Assembly (NCBI RefSeq): GCF_017377855.1
Contig: NZ_JAFREP010000004.1
Location: 186,001 to 250,000 of the forward strand
Source of the DNA: Acanthopleuribacter pedis
Lineage (GTDB): Bacteria > Acidobacteriota > Holophagae > Acanthopleuribacterales > Acanthopleuribacteraceae
DNA: 64,000 bases
Direction of reading: 5' to 3'
Part shown: piece after piece, positions 1-9,173 of the stretch
Layout of the letters: each line of letters begins with the position of its first letter
How positions within the stretch are numbered: position 1 is the first letter of the stretch
Translations under genes and position numbers: made by a program
The notes under the pieces: model-generated
Seen by the model: the letters and a program-made list of their open reading frames with translations, nothing else
Databases searched by the model: none
Told to the model about the DNA's origin: nothing

Positions 1-283
1 GGTGCCCGATCTAAATGGCTTAGGTTGGATAGTGCCGTTTTCGAAAATCAAAACCGTGAGGTAGTCGGCATTTGACTTGTCTTTTTGCCGGCCTTATCTT
101 TACTTTTTGATAGCGAATTCTTAAAATCAATCGTCGCGTTTGACGCATTCCACCCGTTCCGACCTAAACCACAATCCCTATTCATCGTCGAAGCTTCTTT
201 CCCGCGGCTTGATCCCGGTTTTTCAAACCCTTGTCGGATCCCACGCGGGGGCGTCTCTTCCAGTTTCCTGAGTTTTGGCCGCC

Positions 284-721
284 ATGCTGTCTCGTCCTTT
301 TCCAACAACGCTTCGGCTGTTGTTGTCCTTGTCGCTTTTGTTACCTCATCTCCTCGAGAAGGGGTTTCATCTCGATGAACACACCCATTTTTGTCCAAGC
401 GACCAGGCATTCACGTTTCATGCTGAAGCCGAGCAGGCCGATGCTTCGACGAATTTCGGTTTTTATCAATCCGAAATAGGCAACGCGCACCTGCACGAAC
501 GTTGTGCGATCTGCCACCTAGCGCCTCATTGGGCCGGTACCGCGCCAACAGTTGCCTACCTACCGGCTCAATCATCCGCGGCCCGCTTGGGCACGGCGTC
601 CTGCCGGAAGATCCTCAAAAGATCTAACTTCCGTTCACGGGCACCCCCTGCTGATTTTCCGTCTTTTTTACTCGTGAAAATCAGAACATTAGGAGAACAC
701 CATGTCCTTATTTCATCGTAA
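284..721 (+). CDS. small secreted Cys/His-rich protein ahead of the TonB receptor
   Basis: A 145-residue frame starting at ATG 284. A TTG lies 9 nt upstream in frame, but ATG gives a clean N-terminal hydrophobic segment (about residues 6-22) that looks like a signal peptide. The mature part has His/Cys clusters (HTHFC near residue 33, HLHERCAICHL near residue 70), so metal binding is likely. It overlaps the following TonB receptor start by 20 nt, which suggests translational coupling. No recognised family. It resembles in layout the Cys-rich protein ahead of the CusBA-like operon at 16 kb. The ribosome binding site is weak, so the start is uncertain, and the frame could be non-coding. Confidence 0.55.
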   Translation: MLSRPFPTTLRLLLSLSLLLPHLLEKGFHLDEHTHFCPSDQAFTFHAEAEQADASTNFGFYQSEIGNAHLHERCAICHLAPHWAGTAPTVAYLPAQSSAARLGTASCRKILKRSNFRSRAPPADFPSFLLVKIRTLGEHHVLISS

Positions 722-3314
722 CGGCGCCCTGCTCTTGTGCCTTTATCTATGCGCCGCCTTACCTGCCTGGGCCGGCGGTACCCTGACCGGAAAAATCCAG
801 GATCAAGAGGGTCACGCCGTGGTAAAAGCAGATGTTTTGCTGCTTAGCCTGAACCGTGCGACCAGAACCAATCCCGAGGGAACTTTTTCCTTTCAAAATG
901 TGCCCGCGGGCGAACACCGCCTCCAGATTTCCCACAACAACTTTGGGCACCGCATCAAAACCATCACGATTTCCGACAACGAAACCACCGAGGTTTCGGT
1001 TTCATTCGACCTGACCATTCACGAGGCGATGACGATTTCCGCGTCGCCGATTCGCAAAAGCATCACCGATGTGGCGCAAGCGGTGGGTGTCCTCAACGAG
1101 GACGACATCCTGCGCGTCGGTCAACCGACCCTTGGCGAAACCTTGGCCAATGAACCGGGCATCAGCTCGACCTTCTTCGGTCAAGCCGCCAGCCGTCCCA
1201 TCATTCGCGGCTTGGGTGGGGATCGGATTCGCGTGTTGGAAGGGGGGATCGGCTCGGGCGACGTTTCTACGGTTAGCCCTGACCACGCGTTGAGCGTTGA
1301 CACGACCACGGCCGAACGCATTGAAATCCTGCGAGGTCCGGCTTCCCTGCGTTATGGCGGCAACGCCATTGGCGGGATCGTAAATATCATCGACAACCGT
1401 ATCCCCGAATTTATCCCCACGGATCCATTTGCGGGCAGCATCGACCTCAGCTACGACCAAGCATCTGAAAAACAGAATGGTGCGGTTTCACTCAACGGAG
1501 CAAGTGGGCGTTTGGCCTATCACATGGATTACGCTTATACCGATACGGACGACTACGAAATTCCCGAGGCCGCCGAGGCCGATAGTGACGAACCTTTTAA
1601 CGGTGTGCTTGAAAACAGCGCCCTTGAGACCACCAAAGCCAACATTGGTGTTTCTTATGTAACCGACCGCGGCTTTTTCGGTGTTGCCCTAACCGACTAC
1701 CAAAGTGATTACGGCGTGCCGGGCCACCACCATCACCACGAGGGTGACGACCACGGTCATGGCGACGACCACGATCACGACAAGTTCAATGAAGACGACG
1801 ACCATGGTCACGGGGATGAAGAAGAGGAAGAGCTGGTTACCATCGACCTCGACCAAACCCGGTACGATCTTCGCGGTGAGTTGCGTTTTGACCACGATTT
1901 CCTGAAATCCATCAACCTCCGCGCGGGTTTCTCAGACTACGAACACGTGGAGCTGGAAGGCGGTGCCGTTGGTACCACCTTCAACAACGAATTCCAGGAA
2001 GTTCGTGTGGAAGGTGTTTTTGCCAATGTCGGCCCTTTCACCAACGCATCCGTGGGTTTGCACCACAAAAACCGTGACTTCAGCGCGGTGGGTGAAGAGG
2101 CGTTTGTTCCCGAGAACAAAACGGAAAACTTCTCCGGTTTTGTGTATGGCGAAATCGAACGCAATAATTGGAGTTTGGTGATGGGTTCGCGCTTCGGCCG
2201 CCAGACCAACGACACCCCCTCCTACCGTATTCGCGGTACCCATGATCACGATGACGATCACGGGCACGATGACGATGACCACGACCATGATGACGATCAC
2301 GGCGACGACGACGATCACGGCGATGACGATGACGATCACGGCGACGACGATGACCATGGTGACGACGACGACCATGGCGATGACGACGACGACCACGGCG
2401 ACGACGATGACCATGGTGACGACGACGACCACGGCGATGACGATGACGATCATGGCGACGACGACGACCACGGCGACGACGACGACCACGGCGATGACGA
2501 CCATGGCGACGACGACGAAACGCCACCCATGCCGCTTGATCGCAGCTTCAACGCCTTGTCCGCCTCGGTCGGTGTGGTTTACGGCAAAAACGATCCACTG
2601 AGTTTTGCCGCCAACGCGACCTTCACCGAACGTGCCCCAACCGCCGAGGAACTCTTCTCCAACGGGCCGCACTTGGCAACCAATTCCTTCGAGTTCGGGA
2701 ACCCCGAACTAAACGAAGAGTCCAGCTTCGGGATTGATGTGCTGTTCCGCAAAAACAAAGGAATTGTGACCGGCGAGCTGAGTCTGTTCACCAACCGTTT
2801 CTCCGATTACATCTACCAGTACCAACTCGAAGCCGTCGAAGACGAGGATGAGTTGGTGGAATTGTTCTACCAGCAAGAAGACGCCGATTTCTGGGGTGGC
2901 GAACTGCACCTCGACATCGATCTGCTTCACAGCGATCCCCACCATGTCCACTTCGAGGTTACCTACGACTATGTCCGCGGCGAACTCAGTGACGGTGGCA
3001 ACCTGCCCCGGATCACGCCTTCCCGTCTCAACCTGGCCTTGGAGTACAGCACGCCCCGCTACTGGATTAAAGGCGAGACGCGCTACACCGAGGAGCAGGA
3101 TCGCATTGCTGAAAACGAAACCCCAACCGAGGACTACACCCTGCTGAACCTCACCGCCGGTTACCGCCTGCTGATGGGCCGCACCAAACACCAGTTTGTC
3201 TTGCGCGGTACCAACCTCGGCGACGAAACCGCCCGCGTTCACACCTCGTTGATCAAGGATCGCGTTTTGTTGCAAGGCCGCAGTGTGTCCTTGTCCTACA
3301 AAATGCAGTTCTAG
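702..3314 (+). CDS. TonB-dependent outer-membrane receptor, ZnuD-like, with Asp/His-rich loops
   Basis: 870 residues, ATG 702 preceded by AGGAG at 691-695. Signal peptide at about 1-24, then a carboxypeptidase-regulatory-like beta-sandwich (about 25-105), a plug domain (about 115-230, with LRGPASLRYGGNAIGG) and a beta-barrel ending in an aromatic/F C-terminus typical of outer-membrane proteins. Two predicted extracellular loops are extraordinarily rich in His and Asp: about residues 341-377, and about 513-606 built from tandem HGDDDD-type units. In the ZnuD family His-rich loops capture zinc, so import of zinc or a similar divalent metal is the best inference. A strong hairpin terminator follows at 3352. 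Confidence 0.9.
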   Translation: MSLFHRNGALLLCLYLCAALPAWAGGTLTGKIQDQEGHAVVKADVLLLSLNRATRTNPEGTFSFQNVPAGEHRLQISHNNFGHRIKTITISDNETTEVSVSFDLTIHEAMTISASPIRKSITDVAQAVGVLNEDDILRVGQPTLGETLANEPGISSTFFGQAASRPIIRGLGGDRIRVLEGGIGSGDVSTVSPDHALSVDTTTAERIEILRGPASLRYGGNAIGGIVNIIDNRIPEFIPTDPFAGSIDLSYDQASEKQNGAVSLNGASGRLAYHMDYAYTDTDDYEIPEAAEADSDEPFNGVLENSALETTKANIGVSYVTDRGFFGVALTDYQSDYGVPGHHHHHEGDDHGHGDDHDHDKFNEDDDHGHGDEEEEELVTIDLDQTRYDLRGELRFDHDFLKSINLRAGFSDYEHVELEGGAVGTTFNNEFQEVRVEGVFANVGPFTNASVGLHHKNRDFSAVGEEAFVPENKTENFSGFVYGEIERNNWSLVMGSRFGRQTNDTPSYRIRGTHDHDDDHGHDDDDHDHDDDHGDDDDHGDDDDDHGDDDDHGDDDDHGDDDDDHGDDDDHGDDDDHGDDDDDHGDDDDHGDDDDHGDDDHGDDDETPPMPLDRSFNALSASVGVVYGKNDPLSFAANATFTERAPTAEELFSNGPHLATNSFEFGNPELNEESSFGIDVLFRKNKGIVTGELSLFTNRFSDYIYQYQLEAVEDEDELVELFYQQEDADFWGGELHLDIDLLHSDPHHVHFEVTYDYVRGELSDGGNLPRITPSRLNLALEYSTPRYWIKGETRYTEEQDRIAENETPTEDYTLLNLTAGYRLLMGRTKHQFVLRGTNLGDETARVHTSLIKDRVLLQGRSVSLSYKMQF

Positions 3315-3351
3315 CCAAAACGGGCTAAAACGCGTAACCCAAGCGCAACCT

Positions 3352-3388
3352 GGCCGGGCCGGCAATCATGCCGCGCCCGGCCTTTTTT
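3352..3388 (+). terminator. intrinsic terminator after the TonB receptor
   Basis: GC-rich inverted repeat (GGCCGGGC arm and GCCCGGCC arm) with a short loop, followed by six T residues. It lies 38 nt past the receptor stop. Confidence 0.8.
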
Positions 3389-3592
3389 GTGCTGTGCCCG
3401 GCAGGGTGCACCCTTTTGATCCCTGCCCCTGAATAACGGCTCCAACAAAAAGGCCGGCCCGGCGGGCCCCGGAGCAGGTTCGCACATCGCCTATGGTCCA
3501 CCATTACATTGAATGTGGGCCGGAGGGGAACCTCATCCGGTGCCACCAGGCAAAGCCTTTCTACTTAACCGAGATCGGGTCCGTTTGGCGGG

Positions 3593-5680
3593 TTAATCCC
3601 CCGTGTCCCGGTTAAGCGCCGGTGTGTTGATCGCCGGCTGTTGTTCAGCGCCGACACGCACCAAGCGAAACCCAACCGCGCAATCCTTGGTATCGGGCGG
3701 AAGATGATGTCGGTTGGCAAAACGGGTGCGCCCCTGCGGTTCCTGAAAGGAGCCGCCGCGCACCACGCGCTCAAATCCCTGTGCCGGACCGGTGGGATTG
3801 CGTTCGGGCGAAAATTCGTAGTAATCCTCGCCATAGTAATCGCTGCACCATTCCCATACGTTGCCCAGCATGTCGTGAATACCCCAAGCGTTGGGTTCTC
3901 GGCCCGCCACGGCATGGGTTCGGCCGTCGGAATTATCCGCGTACCAAGCTTCTTTTTTCGGGGAACGCCCGAACATGCCCGTGATCATATTGCCCTTATA
4001 GCCCGCCCGCGCCGCGAACTCCCACTGGGCCTCGGTGGGTAACGCAACCTCATAGGGCAACACCTGGTTCACCTTAGAGATGAACACTTGAACCTCGTTC
4101 CAAGAGACCTGCTCCACCGGTAACGCGGTCCCGCGGCGACAACTCGGATCCTCGCGCATCACCAGTTGCCACAATGCTTGGGTCACCTCGGTTTGCATGA
4201 TGCCGAAGCCGTTGAGGTGGACCCGGTGGACCGTGCGCTCGTCTTTTTCCAACTTAGCGCGGCTGCCCATGAGAAATTGGCCGGGCTGAACCTCAACCCA
4301 TGCCAGTTCCTCTAATGCGGATTCAACCTGTTTGCGCCATCGCGCCTGTTCCAGTTCCGCCTGGGAAACAATGGTTTCGGTCGTTTCTTCGCCATCGGAA
4401 CCCGTGCCCGGTTCGACGGTTGGGGCATCACCCAGCCAAGGCTTCAGGAACACCCAGCCAATCCCCAGCAGGGCGAGCAGGGCAACAAGCAGGAGCGGGG
4501 CGAGGACGCGGCGTTTGGTGGTGGCTTCGGCCCGGCGTGGCGCGGGCGTTTCTCCCGTATCGGCCGTTTCCGGGATCGCGGCTTCATCAATCGACCGCAT
4601 GGCTTCCTGGTACACCGAGGGATCGGTTTCCAGGTCGGAACCTTCCAGATCGACCCCGGACCATGTTTTGGTGTGTTCCTCGGCGGTTAGATCGCGATGC
4701 CCGAAGATTTCCGGGAATTGCGCCTCCAAATCGCGCACCAGTCGACCCCCGCTTTGGTAGCGCTTTTTGGGGTCTTTTTGAAGCAGCTTCAGCACGATGT
4801 CGTCCAAGGCGGCGGGAAGTTCGGGCCGAAAAGAACGGGGCCGAGGCGGGGTTTCTTTGATGTGCTTGAAGATGACCTGGAGCGAGTTGTCGGCTTGAAA
4901 TACCGGCCGTCCGGTCAACATTTGAAAAAACAAACTGCCCAGTGAATAGAGGTCCGAGGGCGGGCCGATGGTGCCGCCGGTTGCTTGCTCGGGGCTCACG
5001 TAATAAGGCGTCCCCAGCATGGCCTGGGTCGCGGTGAGTTTGGCCTGATCCACGACCCTGGCGATGCCGAAATCGACGAGGGTGGCGGTGCCTTGCCCGT
5101 CGAACATCACATTGGCCGGCTTGATATCGCGGTGAATCACGCCTTTGCGATTGGCGTAATCCACCGCATCGGCTAGGTCGCGAATGATGCGACAACTTTC
5201 TACCCAATCCAGACCTTGTTCAAGACGCTCTTCCAGGCTGCCGCCTTCCATGAGTGCCATGGTGAAGTAAGGGACCTCTTCAAAGAAGCCAATGTCGAAA
5301 ACGGCGATGATGTTGGGGTGCTGGAGCGCGCCGGCCATTTGGGCCTCGCGCTGAAACCGCTTGACCGCTTTCCCGTCTTTGTTCTGATTCAGCGGGAGGA
5401 TTTTTACGGCGACTTTTCGGTTTAAGGTGGTGTCAAAAGCCTCGTAAACCAAACCCATGGCACCTTCGCCCAGCTTGCGCTGAATCTTGAGGCGCTGTTG
5501 GCTGTTTTGCATGAAATGCGCCTCGGACAAGGGCGCGGCCTGGCGCCAAATCTGTGAAGGGGAAGACGCGGGATCGGTGATGTCCGCTTCATCCGCCAAG
5601 GCCAGCCCACATTCGTGGCAAAAAGGCGCTTGATCATCACAGGTAGCTTGGCAATTCTTGCATTGCAAGGGGGCCCCCAA
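3593..5680 (-). CDS. Ser/Thr protein kinase with N-terminal zinc ribbon and C-terminal FGE-sulfatase-like domain
   Basis: 695 residues. The N-terminus is a zinc ribbon (Cys7, Cys10, Cys21, Cys24). A Hanks-type kinase domain follows at about 60-340, with G-loop GEGAMG, HRDIKPAN and DFGIA. A linker, one membrane segment (about residues 393-412) and a C-terminal formylglycine-generating-enzyme-like domain (GQFLMGS, PTEAQWEFAARAG, LGNVWEWCSD, RVVRGGSF) complete it. This kinase-FGE architecture is known in Pkn1-type bacterial kinases, where the FGE-like part is usually thought to be a ligand-binding (C-type-lectin-fold) module. The only in-frame start that keeps the zinc ribbon is TTG at 5680, directly after an in-frame stop and with no clear ribosome binding site, so initiation is unusual. 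Monocistronic by appearance. Confidence 0.9.
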   Translation of the reverse strand: MGAPLQCKNCQATCDDQAPFCHECGLALADEADITDPASSPSQIWRQAAPLSEAHFMQNSQQRLKIQRKLGEGAMGLVYEAFDTTLNRKVAVKILPLNQNKDGKAVKRFQREAQMAGALQHPNIIAVFDIGFFEEVPYFTMALMEGGSLEERLEQGLDWVESCRIIRDLADAVDYANRKGVIHRDIKPANVMFDGQGTATLVDFGIARVVDQAKLTATQAMLGTPYYVSPEQATGGTIGPPSDLYSLGSLFFQMLTGRPVFQADNSLQVIFKHIKETPPRPRSFRPELPAALDDIVLKLLQKDPKKRYQSGGRLVRDLEAQFPEIFGHRDLTAEEHTKTWSGVDLEGSDLETDPSVYQEAMRSIDEAAIPETADTGETPAPRRAEATTKRRVLAPLLLVALLALLGIGWVFLKPWLGDAPTVEPGTGSDGEETTETIVSQAELEQARWRKQVESALEELAWVEVQPGQFLMGSRAKLEKDERTVHRVHLNGFGIMQTEVTQALWQLVMREDPSCRRGTALPVEQVSWNEVQVFISKVNQVLPYEVALPTEAQWEFAARAGYKGNMITGMFGRSPKKEAWYADNSDGRTHAVAGREPNAWGIHDMLGNVWEWCSDYYGEDYYEFSPERNPTGPAQGFERVVRGGSFQEPQGRTRFANRHHLPPDTKDCAVGFRLVRVGAEQQPAINTPALNRDTGD

Positions 5681-5742
5681 GGGTCAATACGAATCACGCG
5701 CGGAGCGTGTCCGCCGTCAACGGCCGGAGCCTTCCATACTCA

Positions 5743-5907
5743 TACCTAAGAAGCCCGATAAATCGCGGCGATTTAAGCCAAACCTCTGGGCTGCAACGGC
5801 TTGTAGAAATACTCACCGCACTCAGAGGGTGCGCTTCCGTTTTCTCCAAACCATTTCGCTCCAGATCTTTAGCTTAAATCACTCGCTCTCATCGCGCCTC
5901 TTAGGTT
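5743..5907 (-). repeat. family A dispersed element, full copy A1
   Basis: About 165 bp with terminal inverted repeats beginning CCTAAGAAG and ending CTTAGGTT. Opposite in orientation to the copies at 36809 and 44990. It shares their core (TAAAGATCTGGAGCGAAATG on the minus strand) and a central GGTGAG/TGCAGCCCAGAGG block. The inner ends of both arms read GATTTAAGC, whereas other copies have different but mutually matching inner ends. Confidence 0.85.
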
Positions 5908-6094
5908 ATATCGAGGAAAGACGCGAAACAGTGGCATAACGTCAACGGTCGCGGTAGAGCGACTCAATCCGAGTCAAAGGACGTCCATTGTATCCCAGCC
6001 GTCCCGCGTTCACCCACCGCAAGTTTTTTTCTTATCGTTCCCTCAAGGTGAGCGGTTCGTTGTGGAACGGCGTCAGCTTGTAGACGGTGGCGGT
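5908..6094. other. intergenic stretch between repeat A1 and the cassette
   Basis: With repeat A1 this makes about 410 bases without a gene between the kinase start and the small partner gene. Outside A1 I see no ORF with a ribosome binding site and no convincing terminator. Confidence 0.5.
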
Positions 6095-6520
6095 TTAATC
6101 CGGGGGCGGATTCCAGCCGGGCGGCGGCACATATTGTGGGTTGTTTTTCAAAAAGGCTTGGACCGGTTCGGATGAGGCTTCAAGAATTTCCAGGAGCTCA
6201 ACCCGGCGTCGGTAGGTTGTTTTACCGCCTCCGCCCCCGTAGTCGGCGCCAACGTAGATCTTGGCTTTGGCCCGAAACCAAGCCGCTTCTTGATAGCCCG
6301 CGTAATTTAACGGTACCAAGGCGTCTTCAAGCACCTTACGGCGGTCGTAGACCATGCCGTCCGTGTAGTCCAGCCAGGTTCCCGACGTCAGCGGGTCCAG
6401 TGCCTCGGAAAAAACATAGGTTTCCCGGCCAAGGAGCAAAAACCCTTGGATTTCAGTCGTTCTCACGGTTTCTTTTGCCTCGTGGTTGAAGATCGTCCAT
6501 AGGCAGAGCAGCAGCATCAA
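6095..6520 (-). CDS. small secreted partner of the metallopeptidase (cassette copy 1)
   Basis: 141 residues with a hydrophobic N-terminus that could be a signal peptide. Clearly paralogous to the protein at 58052-58474. Shared blocks are PLTxGTWL, a YQEAAWFRAKAKI-like block, and the C-terminal block AFLKxxPQYVPPPGW. It starts inside the stop of the upstream metallopeptidase gene (TTGA overlap at 6520-6517); an ATG follows immediately in frame at 6517. No known family recognised. Its tight coupling to a secreted peptidase makes an inhibitor, immunity or chaperone role plausible, but this is inference. Confidence 0.8.
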   Translation of the reverse strand: MMLLLCLWTIFNHEAKETVRTTEIQGFLLLGRETYVFSEALDPLTSGTWLDYTDGMVYDRRKVLEDALVPLNYAGYQEAAWFRAKAKIYVGADYGGGGGKTTYRRRVELLEILEASSEPVQAFLKNNPQYVPPPGWNPPPD

Positions 6521-7269
6521 CGCAGGTTTCCTTTGGGACGGAGTTCGAAGGTGGTTGTGTTTTTGGGTTTTGCCAGGGCTTGATTTTTGAGGTGTTCTTT
6601 ATAAGCGGGTTCGAGCACCGTGTGAATGTTCCGTTTTTCAACGGTACCTTTCATTGCCGGTTCAGCCATGATGTTGCCTTTCCATTTTGCGTCGGGCTTG
6701 CCGTTGGTGTAGCGGTCTTTTAGGCCGATCAAATGACCAAACTCGTGCGGGGCCGGATCGCCCCAGCTCGCGGTGATCTGGTCGTTGCCGCGCCATTGTC
6801 CCGTATAGCCGGGGTTTTTGTATACAAAACTGCGTTTGTGGCCTTTTGGTAGCTCAATGAAGTTGAGTTCGGAATCATTTTTCGCTTGTTTTTCATAATC
6901 AGCGGGCCGGTTTTTTTGGTAGGTGACCGTTACAGCAAACACCACGTTATAGATTTTCTTGTTGGCTTTGTCCTCGTAAGTATGGCCCTTCCAGGCATCG
7001 TTGATGTTTTTTTCCATCATCTTGGCGGTTTTGTCGTCGGCCGACTCCCCCCACACCACGATTTTGGCGGACACGGTGATGGTTTTCTGTTTCTCATCAA
7101 TGACCACTTTGGCATTTTTGCCGTCGGGGTCGATGGCCATAAGCGGTTGGTTGGCAACATAGAGGTAGGGACTGTGGTTCTCGCGCGCGGGATCTACGTT
7201 AATAAATCGTGCTGCCAATAAAGGCGTACAGGCAAGAAAAAACATCGAGATGGTTCTATGACAATTCAC
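6517..7269 (-). CDS. secreted HEFGH metallopeptidase-like protein with Rhs-core remnant (cassette copy 1)
   Basis: 250 residues, GTG start at 7269 with GAGGTCCTT just upstream, the same context as in copy 2. Signal peptide at about 1-20. Residues 21-50 (RFINVDP, YLYVANQP, AIDPDGK) match the terminal signature of Rhs/YD-repeat cores, which normally sits just before the variable toxin tip. The rest is a compact domain with HEFGHLIGLKDRY at 175-187 and NIM at 199-201, arranged like a metzincin-type zinc site and Met-turn. So this is an Rhs tip detached from its core and given its own signal peptide. Paralogue at 57312. Substrate unknown; toxin, self-processing or envelope peptidase are all possible. 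Confidence 0.85.
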   Translation of the reverse strand: MNCHRTISMFFLACTPLLAARFINVDPARENHSPYLYVANQPLMAIDPDGKNAKVVIDEKQKTITVSAKIVVWGESADDKTAKMMEKNINDAWKGHTYEDKANKKIYNVVFAVTVTYQKNRPADYEKQAKNDSELNFIELPKGHKRSFVYKNPGYTGQWRGNDQITASWGDPAPHEFGHLIGLKDRYTNGKPDAKWKGNIMAEPAMKGTVEKRNIHTVLEPAYKEHLKNQALAKPKNTTTFELRPKGNLR

Positions 7270-7550
7270 AAGGACCTCGGCATAAGTAAAAATCAGCCGA
7301 TATCTTAGGGTTTTGTGAAGTTTTCGTCAATTTGTATTTTCGGTTTATGTTGGGTTTTTAGTCTCGGGTTGATTTTGATTTTTCCGTTTGAGGCTGATTT
7401 GGCAAGAGCCGGCCAAGGACCCCGGCTTCTTCGCTTTCGGGTTGGGCTTTGCTCGGTAGTCCTGATTTGAGACAATACCCCATCGTATTCAGTAGACGGG
7501 TTTCGGTGACCGCTTGCGTTGTTCGCCGCACCCAACCACAAGGGGAACTT

Positions 7551-8189
7551 ATGTTTATCGAGTTGTTGAACTACGCTACCAAACCCAATGTTTCCGAAGC
7601 CGCCCATCTCCGCGACGCCGAGGCCGCCCATCGTGTGGGCGTCAAGTCGCTGCCAGGTTTTCGCGACCGCATGCTGTGTGGTGCCGGTGAACCGGGGCAA
7701 TGGATTGATATGGTGTTTTGGACCGATCAGAACAGTTACGATGCCGCCGCGCCCGCCGCTACCAACGATCCGGGCGCCATGGCTTGGGCGACCAGTATTG
7801 AAAGCGACACCATCCATTTGCAAACCGCCGAATTACTTGGCGGCTACCGTAAGGAAGATTTTCGCCTTGATGCGACCGGATGTTGGTCGCTGTTGACCTG
7901 GTTCACCCATCCCGGGGTGGCCGTTGAAGATCACATCACCCTGATCCGCGCTGCCCAGGCCCAATTGCTGCCCGCCCTCGACGGATTCGTTTCTTGCGCA
8001 ACCGCCCGCCATCCGGCGACCGGCGAGTTTTTTGAATTTGTTGCATGGCGTGATCTGGATGCCGCTAAGAAAGGATTGCCCGCCTTTGAGGACGCCTGCA
8101 ATCGCCACCCGCGTTTACAAATTGTGTTGCACCAGCGGGATAAACGCCGTGTCAAACAGGCGTTCCTGGTTGCCAAACGCCGCCTTTAA
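7551..8189 (+). CDS. ABM-like (dimeric alpha/beta barrel) protein
   Basis: 212 residues from ATG 7551, preceded by AAGGGGAA. An in-frame upstream start exists at 7449, but it lacks a binding site. The protein contains two related halves, each like the antibiotic-biosynthesis-monooxygenase (ABM) fold: a first block with MFIELLNYATKP and PGFRDRMLCG, and a second with SLLTWFTHPG and PALDGFVSC. Members act as small monooxygenases or sensors, or have no known role; the substrate cannot be told. Convergent with the DUF4097 gene, sharing a bidirectional terminator. Confidence 0.7.
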   Translation: MFIELLNYATKPNVSEAAHLRDAEAAHRVGVKSLPGFRDRMLCGAGEPGQWIDMVFWTDQNSYDAAAPAATNDPGAMAWATSIESDTIHLQTAELLGGYRKEDFRLDATGCWSLLTWFTHPGVAVEDHITLIRAAQAQLLPALDGFVSCATARHPATGEFFEFVAWRDLDAAKKGLPAFEDACNRHPRLQIVLHQRDKRRVKQAFLVAKRRL

Positions 8190-8203
8190 TGAAGGAGTGA
8201 AAC

Positions 8204-8242
8204 AAAAAAGGCCCGCGAAGGATGTCCTCCGCGGGCCTTTTT
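8204..8242. terminator. bidirectional intrinsic terminator
   Basis: Stem GGCCCGCG/CGCGGGCC flanked by A6 on the left and T5 on the right. It sits between convergent genes ending at 8189 and 8271, so it can serve both. Confidence 0.85.
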
Positions 8243-8270
8243 GGTTTTGGTGTCCTGGGTTTTGGCGCGA

Positions 8271-9173
8271 TTACAGCTCCGAAACGCGGATGTCACCGCC
8301 GCTGGTGCTGAGATGGATGCTTTCACCGCCGCCGTTAAGGGTGCCCTGAATCCGGTTGGACTTGATTTTGCCCTGTACTTGCAGTGGCAGGTCCATGCGA
8401 ACCGAGCCACCGGAGGTGCCGGCCTTTAAGTTGGCCGCGATATTCGCGGGTGCGCGCAGGCGAATGTCGCCACCGCTGGTCGAGGCGCGGATTCCGCCAA
8501 AATCTTGGGTCAATTCAATGTCGATGCTGCCGCCCGAGGTGGCGCAAACAATGGGGCCGCGCACGTTTTTGAAGTCGATGTCACCACCGGAGGTTTTGGC
8601 CGTGAAGTCGCCGGCTGCATTGACAATGTCAATGTCGCCGCCGCTGGTGCGCAATTCGTGTTTGTCGGAAGAATTGCTCAGACGGATATTGCCGCCGGAC
8701 GTTTTGACATGAACCCGTTCTTTGAGATCACTCAGGGTGATATTGCCACCGGAGGTTTTTACCGAGGCGGAGGCCTCGGTGCCGCTCGCGCTAATGTCAC
8801 CGCCGCTGGTGCCCAGGTCGAGGTGGGTCGTGCGGGGTACGGTCACGTGAAGATGAACGCGAACGTGTTTGCCGAAGCTCCAGTTAAAAAAGGACCAGCC
8901 ACTCGAGTTACGGGCGCCTTTACCGAGGATGTTCAGGCCTTCGCCGGATTCTTCAAAAGTGACCTCAAAATCATTCACCGGTTCCTCGTGCCCGCTGACC
9001 ACCAACTTCACCACATACTCGTCGCCGCCGCTGATGACGTCGATATCGCCGCGATCAAGGCGAACCTTGAGCAAGCCGTTTTCCCCGGCGGGGAAACGTT
9101 CCTCAAAAACCCGCTCGGCCGCGATGACGGTCAAGGACGCTGTTAGCAAACACAAACTCACTAGCCATTTCAT
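8271..9173 (-). CDS. DUF4097-type secreted beta-solenoid protein
   Basis: 300 residues, ATG 9173 with AGGGAG upstream. Signal peptide at about 1-18. From about residue 120 onward the TSGG motif (mostly TSGGDI or TSGGNI) recurs nine times with regular spacing, the hallmark of DUF4097 / putative auto-transporter-adhesin head-like parallel beta-helix proteins. No catalytic residues are evident. Likely periplasmic or surface exposed; the family is often found with anti-sigma factors or sensors, but no such neighbour is here. Confidence 0.85.
   Translation of the reverse strand: MKWLVSLCLLTASLTVIAAERVFEERFPAGENGLLKVRLDRGDIDVISGGDEYVVKLVVSGHEEPVNDFEVTFEESGEGLNILGKGARNSSGWSFFNWSFGKHVRVHLHVTVPRTTHLDLGTSGGDISASGTEASASVKTSGGNITLSDLKERVHVKTSGGNIRLSNSSDKHELRTSGGDIDIVNAAGDFTAKTSGGDIDFKNVRGPIVCATSGGSIDIELTQDFGGIRASTSGGDIRLRAPANIAANLKAGTSGGSVRMDLPLQVQGKIKSNRIQGTLNGGGESIHLSTSGGDIRVSEL

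Noticed and set aside
85..378. 97-codon frame overlapping the small Cys/His gene
   Set aside because: No binding site, and the overlapping frame ending at 721 has signal peptide and metal motifs.
2240..2520. CRISPR-like tandem units
   Set aside because: Units are contiguous multiples of three bases inside a coding frame with no spacers.
1690..2672. Long low-complexity frames opposite and out of frame with the TonB receptor's Asp/His tract
   Set aside because: They are shadows of the GAC/CAC codon repeats; the receptor frame explains the sequence.
3446..3478. GC-rich palindrome as terminator of the zinc-ribbon kinase gene
   Set aside because: The stem is only about five base pairs with a three-base loop; too weak to call.
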